A stretch of 6,830 nt of DNA from an uncultured Collinsella sp. (GTDB lineage Bacteria > Actinomycetota > Coriobacteriia > Coriobacteriales > Coriobacteriaceae): contig UQIY01000071.1 in assembly GCA_900541195.1 (NCBI GenBank), forward strand, positions 1 through 6,830. Reading direction: 5' to 3'. The notes below the pieces were generated by a model. It searched no databases. It was not told the DNA's origin and saw only the letters and a program-made list of their open reading frames with translations. Position 1 is the stretch's first letter; every line of letters begins with the position of its first letter. The translations under genes were made by a program, and so were the position numbers. Shown here piece after piece: positions 1 through 4,532 of this stretch.

Positions 1-49
1 ACGAGATAGGCTCCGGTCTCGTGGGCTCGGAGATGTGTATAAGAGACAG
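1..49. other. Untrimmed Nextera/Illumina adapter (non-genomic)
   Basis: Bases 1-7 (ACGAGAT) match the end of the Illumina P7 sequence. Bases 8-15 (AGGCTCCG) fit an 8-base i7 index, and from memory this is the adapter-strand form of Nextera index N720. Bases 16-49 match the complete Nextera read-2 transposase adapter, ending in the mosaic-end motif AGATGTGTATAAGAGACAG. The three parts occur in exact library-construct order, so this is assembly contamination at a contig end and not biology. Translated on the plus strand it gives the peptide EMCIRDS, a recurrent artefact in protein databases. Genomic sequence should be taken to begin at base 50. Confidence 0.97.
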
Positions 50-524
50 CGTTGGTATCGACCACGACCAGGTCTGGATTCTTCTCGAGCATCAGGTAGT
101 GGTCGAACGACCCATCCTCGTGATACAGCACCGAAATAGCGCTGCACGGACCGTCCATCGAAGCCGCCGTTGGGCATACGCACAACGGCACCTCGGCATA
201 AAACGCAACGGCCTTGGCAATATCGAGTATCTTGCCGCCGCCAATGCCCACCACCATGTCGCAATACTCGGCCCGGGCTTCCTTAGCCATTTCGACAACG
301 GCGTCTTCCGTACACGGACCGTCATAAATCTTAAAGAACGGCTCACTTAGATCTTCGTCCAGAAATCCATCGACGATCTGCTTGCACAGCCGATCCTCGG
401 TGCCCTGGTCAAACAAGACATAAGCAGCGCAGCCCAACCATGACAAATACCTGCCCTGACGCGAAAGTTCGCCCGGCCCCTGAACATACCGGCCGGGACC
501 GCCATAAACCATGGGAAGCGCCAT
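50..524 (-). CDS. gldA: Glycerol dehydrogenase-like protein, 3'-truncated by contig end
   Basis: This is the N-terminal 158 residues of a GldA-type member of the iron-containing alcohol dehydrogenase superfamily, whose usual length is about 360-370 residues. Such enzymes interconvert glycerol and dihydroxyacetone, or related diols and hydroxyketones, with NAD(H) in the cytosol. Visible motifs are a GRYVQGPG opening at residues 11-18, the dinucleotide-binding GIGGGKILD at 93-101, PTAASMDGPCSAISVLY at 118-134 and KNPDLVVVDT at 148-157. The metal-binding residues lie in the missing C-terminal half. The chosen ATG is preceded by AAGGGCGG (533-540) with an 8-base spacer; Met5 is a possible alternative. 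No in-frame stop interrupts the reading frame, so it is cut by the adapter junction rather than decayed. It lies downstream of and in the same direction as the other dehydrogenase, but a terminator and a palindromic repeat separate them. Substrate is inferred; hydroxyacetone or another small ketone is possible. Confidence 0.88.
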
Positions 525-554
525 ACGAGAATCCGCCCTTTCATCAACAACAAT

Positions 555-585
555 TGGTGCAAAGTAACCTGACCCCTTTGCACCA
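555..585 (-). repeat. REP-like palindromic element, copy A
   Basis: A perfect 10-bp inverted repeat (TGGTGCAAAG at 555-564, CTTTGCACCA at 576-585) encloses an 11-base loop. Read on the minus strand its core is AAAGGGGTCAGGTTACTTT. This is nearly the core of a second palindrome at 6718-6750, while the outer stem bases differ and still pair. That pattern suggests a dispersed REP-type family of the kind mobilised in trans by REP-associated tyrosine (Y1) transposases; the mobilisation is inference. It sits between the dehydrogenase terminator and the gldA-like start codon, so it could also fold in the leader of the latter. Confidence 0.7.
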
Positions 586-589
586 TAGC

Positions 590-624
590 AAAAAGGGCCC
601 CGCGCATTGAGCGCGAGACCCTTT
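590..624 (-). terminator. Rho-independent terminator after the dehydrogenase gene
   Basis: On the minus strand an 11-bp GC-rich stem (611-621 with 595-605, two G-U wobbles) has a 5-base loop (606-610) and is followed by five Ts (594-590). A/T bases 592-594 and 622-624 can lengthen the stem to 14 bp. It starts about 20 bases past the stop codon of the 644-1867 gene, the expected place. It should reduce read-through into the gldA-like gene, which suggests the latter has its own promoter or relies on partial read-through. Confidence 0.88.
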
Positions 625-643
625 GCAAGACAGCAAGAGTCGA

Positions 644-1867
644 TTAGAAATCGATGTCGGTGTCGTAGTAGCAGGCCTTGAGGATCTTCTCGAAGTCAGC
701 AGCCTTGGTCTCACGCGGGTTCTCGGGCGTGCAGGCGTCCTGCTCGGCGTTCGCGGCGATCTCGGGCAGCTTGGCGAGGAACTCCTCCTCGGAAACCATC
801 TGCGGGTTCTCGGCGTCGACCTTCACGCCACCATTCGCGTAATCCTTGATGGACTGCGGAATGTTGAGCTGGTCGTTGAGGTCGCGAATCTTCTGGACGA
901 GCGCGGCGATGAGCTCCTCGTTGGTCTCGCCGGGAAGGTGCAGGATCTCCTTGGCCACGTAAGCATAACGTTCGGCAGCACGGGGATCCTTGGAGTTCCA
1001 CTGGATGACCTTGCCCAGGTACATGGCGTTAGCAGCACCGTGGATGATGTGGCCGTTCTCGAAGGCAGCACCGGTCTTGTGAGCCATGGAGTGAACGATG
1101 CCGAGCAGGCCCGAGGAGAAGGCGATACCGGCGATGCACTGAGCCTCGTGCATGTGCTGACGGGCCTCATGGTCGCCAGCATAGGACTTGGGCAGCCACT
1201 CGACGATCTCGCGGATGCCGTGCAGAGCGTTGGCGTCGGTGAACATGGAAGCGCAGGTGGAAACGTAGGCCTCCATGCAGTGGGTCAGAGCGTCCATGCC
1301 GGTGTGAGCGCACAGCTTGGCGGGCATGGTGTAGGTGAGCTCGGGGTCGACGATGGCGACATCAGGGGTGATGTTGAAGTCGGCCAGCGGGTACTTGATG
1401 CCCTTGGCATAGTCGGTAATGACGGAGAAGGCAGTGACCTCGGTAGCGGTACCGGAGGTGGAGGAGATGGCGCAGAAGTGAGCCTTCTGACGCAGCTCGG
1501 GGAAGCTGAACGGCTGGATAATGTTGTCGAAGGACTCCTCGGGATACTCGTAGAAGACCCACATGGCCTTAGCAGCATCGATGGGCGAACCGCCGCCGAT
1601 AGCAACAATCCAGTCGGGCTCGAAGTCGCGCATAGCGGCTGCGCCCTTCATGACGGTCTCGATGGAGGGATCGGACTCGACGCCCTCGAACAGCTTGACC
1701 TCCATGCCGGCCTCTTTGAGGTCGGCCTCAACGTCCTGCAGGAACCCGCCGCGGCGCATAGAGCTGCCGCCAGAAACGATGATGGCCTTCTTACCCTTGA
1801 GGTTCTTCACCTCGTGGCGAGCGCCCTCACCAAAGTACAGATCGCGAGGATTGGTAAAACGTCCCAT
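644..1867 (-). CDS. Iron-containing alcohol dehydrogenase (butanol dehydrogenase-like)
   Basis: This is a complete 407-residue member of the Fe-ADH superfamily, expected to reduce short-chain aldehydes to alcohols with NAD(P)H in the cytosol during fermentation. The N-terminal GRFTNPRDLYFGEGA (residues 2-16) and the NAD(P)-binding GGGSPIDAAKA (91-101) resemble clostridial NADPH-dependent butanol dehydrogenases, as do STSGTATEVTAFSVITDY (136-153) and KYPLADFNITPD (158-169). Metal ligands by family position are Asp192 and His196 in GMDALTH, His259 in VHSMAH and probably His276 in HIIHG. His263 and His273 also lie nearby. The His259-His276 spacing is 17, against 14 in E. coli FucO, consistent with a 3-residue insertion. 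The ATG at 1867 is chosen because AGGAGG lies 6 bases upstream; an in-frame ATG at 1918 would add 17 basic residues not typical of the family. A terminator follows. True substrate and cofactor cannot be told from sequence. Confidence 0.93.
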   Translation of the reverse strand: MGRFTNPRDLYFGEGARHEVKNLKGKKAIIVSGGSSMRRGGFLQDVEADLKEAGMEVKLFEGVESDPSIETVMKGAAAMRDFEPDWIVAIGGGSPIDAAKAMWVFYEYPEESFDNIIQPFSFPELRQKAHFCAISSTSGTATEVTAFSVITDYAKGIKYPLADFNITPDVAIVDPELTYTMPAKLCAHTGMDALTHCMEAYVSTCASMFTDANALHGIREIVEWLPKSYAGDHEARQHMHEAQCIAGIAFSSGLLGIVHSMAHKTGAAFENGHIIHGAANAMYLGKVIQWNSKDPRAAERYAYVAKEILHLPGETNEELIAALVQKIRDLNDQLNIPQSIKDYANGGVKVDAENPQMVSEEEFLAKLPEIAANAEQDACTPENPRETKAADFEKILKACYYDTDIDF

Positions 1868-1873
1868 ACTGTG

Positions 1874-1879
1874 CCTCCT
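1874..1879 (-). promoter_or_regulatory. Ribosome binding site of the dehydrogenase gene
   Basis: Perfect AGGAGG on the minus strand, 6 bases before the ATG at 1867. It decides the start in favour of this ATG over the in-frame ATG at 1918, which has no comparable site. Confidence 0.9.
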
Positions 1880-1907
1880 AAACAAGCCCCTCTTAGACTT
1901 GCGTATA

Positions 1908-1934
1908 TAACGGAGCACCCAATTGGCTCCGTTA
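1908..1934. promoter_or_regulatory. Perfect 9-bp dyad, candidate operator of the dehydrogenase gene
   Basis: TAACGGAGC (1908-1916) and GCTCCGTTA (1926-1934) form a perfect inverted repeat around a 9-base spacer, 27 bp overall, centred 54 bases upstream of the dehydrogenase ATG. Its left arm abuts a minus-strand TATATA (1909-1904) that could be a -10 box; no good -35 is seen at 17-19 bases. A dyad there fits a dimeric regulator acting on the dehydrogenase promoter. It does not match the Rex consensus as I know it. A leader RNA hairpin is the alternative. Confidence 0.5.
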
Positions 1935-2053
1935 GGACCGGTTTGCGCGTTGCCGGCGATGACAATGCGCGATGTCTAAACGTCTCAACGCTCAGACAAA
2001 CACTATTTTACCGTTCTGGTTGGTCAGTTATTCACCTAAAGCCGCCAATGATG

Positions 2054-2119
2054 AAACGTTTTTTCTATCCCTGAAGACCCTTGTGCGGCATTCATACTCC
2101 CAAGCTGGGCAAACGTTTT
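2054..2119. repeat. Two AAACGTTTT motifs 57 bases apart
   Basis: AAACGTTTT occurs at 2054-2062 and 2111-2119, each followed by T or A and then TC. The AAACGTTT core is palindromic, as are many LacI-family and catabolite-control operators. With only two copies in an AT-rich stretch, chance is a real possibility. Confidence 0.3.
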
Positions 2120-2311
2120 ATCAAGGTTGACTACATATCCCGGGCAGGACCGTGCCCCTCCAAAATATGCACCGTTCGCCGCCAAAAATCGACCGTTTGC
2201 GGCACCGTGATACCACTCGGCCGTCCAAGGTGCCGACATTTGTGCGACATCCGTCTTCGTGGTGCAAAGGTGCAAGTCCAAGTGCGGCACCCCCGGTGTG
2301 CCACATGCGGG

Positions 2312-2330
2312 TAAACTAGAACCTTATATA
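2312..2330 (+). promoter_or_regulatory. Possible -10 region of the TPR/murT-gatD operon
   Basis: TATATA at 2325-2330 (overlapping TTATAT at 2324-2329) and TAAACT at 2312-2317 are the only -10-like hexamers close before the operon. They would give a leader of roughly 30-45 bases. Neither has a recognisable -35 at 16-18 bases, so the assignment rests on position and AT content alone. Confidence 0.35.
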
Positions 2331-2355
2331 GAAACATTTGAACCCTAACCGCAGC

Positions 2356-2363
2356 AAAGGAGG
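2356..2363 (+). promoter_or_regulatory. Ribosome binding site deciding the start at 2368
   Basis: AAAGGAGG ends 4 bases before the ATG at 2368. The reading frame is open further upstream to a TTG at 2338, but that codon has no such site and would place this Shine-Dalgarno sequence inside the coding region. Confidence 0.85.
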
Positions 2364-2367
2364 CCCC

Positions 2368-3444
2368 ATGGCATTCGATCCCATTCAAGAGGATTGCCAT
2401 CGCCTCGTTCTTGAGGCCTTGCGCCGCGACAATATCCCGCTCACCGACGGTGCCGCCGTAGAGCGTCTGATGGAACAATTCACCCGCAACCCCGCACCGC
2501 TCATCGTGCACGACCGCGACCGCGCCGGGCACCTCATTGCCAAGGTGGTCGAGGCCGTCGACTACCGCATTCCCTTTATCCCTGACGATACCCAGGCCGA
2601 GCAAGAAGAAGCAGCTGCCGAGAACATGCTCCGCGAGGCAGCCGCGCTCGATCCGGCCAACTGGGACGCTCAGCGCATGCTGACCGCCCTCACCGCCAGC
2701 TCCAACGAGGAATACGTGCAGTATCTGGTGTCCAAGTGCGACGAGGTGGAGCACGATCTGGCGCTCAAGATTGCCTCGGCGCAGGACCCCTACGAGCGCG
2801 AGGCCGCTGGCGACCTTATGCGCCGCCCCTACCTGCGCTGGCTTGCCGCCTTGGCATCGCGCGCGCTCATTAGCGGCCGCTACCGCATGTCGCTCGAAGC
2901 CGCAAACCGCAGCCTCGACTTTGCCCCCAACGATCCTGCCGGCGTCCGCCACACCGCAATGCTCGCCATGGCAAAGCTCGAATACCCCGCCGAGGAGCTC
3001 AAGCGCTTTCGCTCCGCTCACTCCGTGCCGTACCTCGCGAATACCCCGCTGCGCCGCCGCCCCAAAGATGCGGAGCGTGACTTGGACCCGTGGACGCTCA
3101 TCGCGCTGATGAGCGCAGCCTGGCGCGAGCTGGATTACGATGGCGCCGAGCACTACTTGCGCATCCTTGCGCGCTCGTGTCCGCACGCAGCCGAGGCGCT
3201 CTACTTCCAAACCGAGTTTCCCGATGGCGTCTATGCCCGCGTCAACGTGGGTGCGGGCTCCACCGACGAGCTTGTCCTCGCGCTGTCCGAGGCGACGCCG
3301 GTACTGCAGGAGGGCCTGGGCGCCCCCGACAACGCCAGCTTTGCCGCCTGGGTCGCCACCAACGATATCGTGCGTTCCCAAATCGATGAGCGCATACTGC
3401 GGGCGGCCGAGCAGGGTTTGCCGTTTAAGGGAGGAGACCTCTAA
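2368..3444 (+). CDS. TPR-like helical-repeat protein of unknown function (paralogue 1)
   Basis: This is a 358-residue, probably cytosolic protein: no signal peptide and no membrane segment are visible. It is almost all predicted helix with an Ala/Leu-rich repeat rhythm. Residues about 86-110 (core LDPANWDAQRMLTAL, 94-108) and 145-205 look like TPR-type helix pairs. The stretch RRPYLRWLAALASRAL (152-167) followed by APNDPAGVRH (186-195) recalls the RPYMRA...NPND.GVR pattern of ST7-like TPR proteins, by memory only. The C-terminal part (240-358) contains DPW and a helix pair with YLRILARSCP. No catalytic motif is seen, so a scaffold or binding role is inferred. It is first in a probable three-gene operon; its stop overlaps the next start as TAATG, implying translational coupling. 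The next protein is a diverged paralogue matching it over most of its length. Confidence 0.85.
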   Translation: MAFDPIQEDCHRLVLEALRRDNIPLTDGAAVERLMEQFTRNPAPLIVHDRDRAGHLIAKVVEAVDYRIPFIPDDTQAEQEEAAAENMLREAAALDPANWDAQRMLTALTASSNEEYVQYLVSKCDEVEHDLALKIASAQDPYEREAAGDLMRRPYLRWLAALASRALISGRYRMSLEAANRSLDFAPNDPAGVRHTAMLAMAKLEYPAEELKRFRSAHSVPYLANTPLRRRPKDAERDLDPWTLIALMSAAWRELDYDGAEHYLRILARSCPHAAEALYFQTEFPDGVYARVNVGAGSTDELVLALSEATPVLQEGLGAPDNASFAAWVATNDIVRSQIDERILRAAEQGLPFKGGDL

Positions 3445-3446
3445 TG
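3429..3446 (+). promoter_or_regulatory. Coupled ribosome binding site and TAATG stop/start overlap
   Basis: GGGAGGAG (3429-3436) lies inside the end of the first TPR gene, 7 bases before the ATG at 3444. The TAA stop (3442-3444) and ATG share one A. This arrangement favours reinitiation or coupled translation and roughly balanced production of the two proteins. Confidence 0.85.
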
Positions 3447-4487
3447 GATCCGAGCGTCTACATCCCCGCCTACCTGGAGCGCGCCTACGTTGCGTCGCAC
3501 CCCGAACTCACCGATGCAGCACGCGAGCTTGTCCATAACGACGTGAGCGTCAACCCTCATAAGTATGCGCAGACCGAGCATGCCCAGGCACTGCTGTCCT
3601 ATGCCGGCGTTCATCGCCACCTGCTCGACGAGCTCCATCGCATCGAGGACATGGGCAGCGACGAGGAGTTTGAGCAGACGCGCAACCGCCTGTTCGACGA
3701 TATGCGTGATGAGCTGCTCAAGATCGTCCGCATCGATGCGCATGTCCTCGATGCCCAGCTGCTCGCCATCATTTTGGCGGACACGCCCGTCGACGCCTGC
3801 CTGGGCGATCTGATGAAGCTCGAGGCGACCACGGCCGATTACCTACAGCAAAGCGTGCCCGGGTTCGACATGGAAGCCCCGCACTACTGGGCCAATAATG
3901 TTTTGGCCGATGGTGTCACCGCAGCAGACCTTACCGTGAGCGAGCCGGCTCTTATCGGGTGGCTTCACACGCTCGAGGCCATCTCGCAGCTGTGCATGGC
4001 GAGCGCCCGCTACCGCGCTGCCGCCAACTACGCCCGCCGCGTCCTTAAGGCAGAAGGCTATCCCACCCGAGCCGCAGGCACCGTGCTGCTCGCCCTCGCT
4101 CGTCTGGAAGACGAGGACGGCTTTTTTGCCCTGGCCCACCAGCTCGAGGAAGAGATCGGGGCTGACGCGCTTGAGAACTCTCCTTGGTATCTGCTCGCCC
4201 GCACGATTCTGCTGTTCAAAACAAACAAGATGCGCCCGGCGACACGCGCGCTGCGTGAGTTTGCCAACCGTTGCGAGGGCGGTGCGTTCTTCTTACTGAA
4301 CCCCATGTACCAGACACCGTACCTTCCCTGCCGGCCCGAGCCACACGATCCCTGGGATCTTTCGCACCAGGCCGTTTGGGAAGCGGACGGTATTATCTCG
4401 GACACTCCCGACTTTGCCCCCTGGGCCAATGCCTGCGAAGACGTGTCGCAGCTTGCCCAGGAATTTGCGCGCCGCTACGGTTTTTAG
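3444..4487 (+). CDS. TPR-like helical-repeat protein of unknown function (paralogue 2)
   Basis: This is a 347-residue, mostly helical, acidic protein without signal peptide or membrane segments. By eye it aligns with the preceding protein. IDAHVLDAQLLAIILAD (97-113) matches LDPANWDAQRMLTALTA there (94-110). The helices from GWLHTLEAISQL to LLALARLED (172-223) match residues 157-205. SPWYLLARTILL (246-257) matches DPWTLIALMSAA (240-251), with LREFANRC matching LRILARSC further on. Both then have a similar tail ending in DFAPWA or SFAAWV. The N-terminal 90 residues, with PAYLERAYVASHPEL (8-22), are less alike. A diverged tandem duplication is therefore likely, and the coupled translation suggests the two may form a heteromer. 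The gene ends in tandem in-frame stops (TAG TGA). The MurT-GatD gene follows 45 bases later with no terminator between, so co-transcription is likely; a link to cell-wall synthesis is guilt by association only. Confidence 0.85.
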   Translation: MDPSVYIPAYLERAYVASHPELTDAARELVHNDVSVNPHKYAQTEHAQALLSYAGVHRHLLDELHRIEDMGSDEEFEQTRNRLFDDMRDELLKIVRIDAHVLDAQLLAIILADTPVDACLGDLMKLEATTADYLQQSVPGFDMEAPHYWANNVLADGVTAADLTVSEPALIGWLHTLEAISQLCMASARYRAAANYARRVLKAEGYPTRAAGTVLLALARLEDEDGFFALAHQLEEEIGADALENSPWYLLARTILLFKTNKMRPATRALREFANRCEGGAFFLLNPMYQTPYLPCRPEPHDPWDLSHQAVWEADGIISDTPDFAPWANACEDVSQLAQEFARRYGF

Positions 4488-4532
4488 TGACGCACTCGAC
4501 CCGACCATGTCGTTTACGTTAGGAACGGTTTC

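Larger units (their letters stand above)
1868..2367. other. Divergent intergenic region between dehydrogenase and TPR operon
   Basis: About 500 bases without a supportable gene separate the leftward dehydrogenase from the rightward operon. It holds the dehydrogenase ribosome binding site and a 9-bp dyad near 1921. It also has an AT-richer stretch around 2000-2130 with two AAACGTTTT motifs, then a GC-rich stretch around 2140-2310 with several short imperfect inverted repeats. One of these is GGGCA (2142-2146) with TGCCC (2153-2157). An AT-rich patch at 2311-2340 and the leader of the TPR gene complete it. I saw no tRNA, no recognisable riboswitch and no small ORF with a convincing start. Confidence 0.7.

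Noticed and set aside
21..350. Plus-strand 109-codon reading frame starting in the adapter
   Set aside because: Its start codon and first residues (MGSEMCIRDS) come from the Nextera adapter, and the rest is antisense to the clear gldA-like frame.
347..628. Minus-strand 93-codon reading frame upstream of gldA
   Set aside because: It is in a different frame from the recognisable glycerol dehydrogenase sequence, its translation resembles no family, and it begins within the upstream terminator.
1868..1918. Upstream ATG adding 17 residues to the dehydrogenase
   Set aside because: The extension overlaps the AGGAGG site and the possible -10 box and is not typical of the family N-terminus.
623..2074. 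Plus-strand 483-codon reading frame
   Set aside because: Antisense to the dehydrogenase gene, with low-complexity Gly/Val/Leu/Asp-rich composition and no family motif; a GC-driven shadow of the real gene.
2261..2290. GGTGCAAAG near 2261 as a third copy of the palindromic repeat
   Set aside because: Only the 9-base arm matches copy A; the conserved GGGG-CAGG core and the second arm are missing.
2140..2310. Structured leader or riboswitch in the GC-rich intergenic stretch
   Set aside because: Only short imperfect inverted repeats are present. I recognise no riboswitch or T-box consensus, and a likely promoter lies downstream of it.
2338..2367. Upstream TTG start for the first TPR-like gene
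   Set aside because: It would put the AAAGGAGG site inside the coding sequence; the ATG at 2368 is correctly spaced from that site.
2131..3381. Minus-strand 416-codon reading frame
   Set aside because: Antisense to the first TPR-like gene and running into the intergenic region, with Gly/Val/His-rich shadow composition. The plus-strand gene has a strong ribosome binding site and a paralogue next door.
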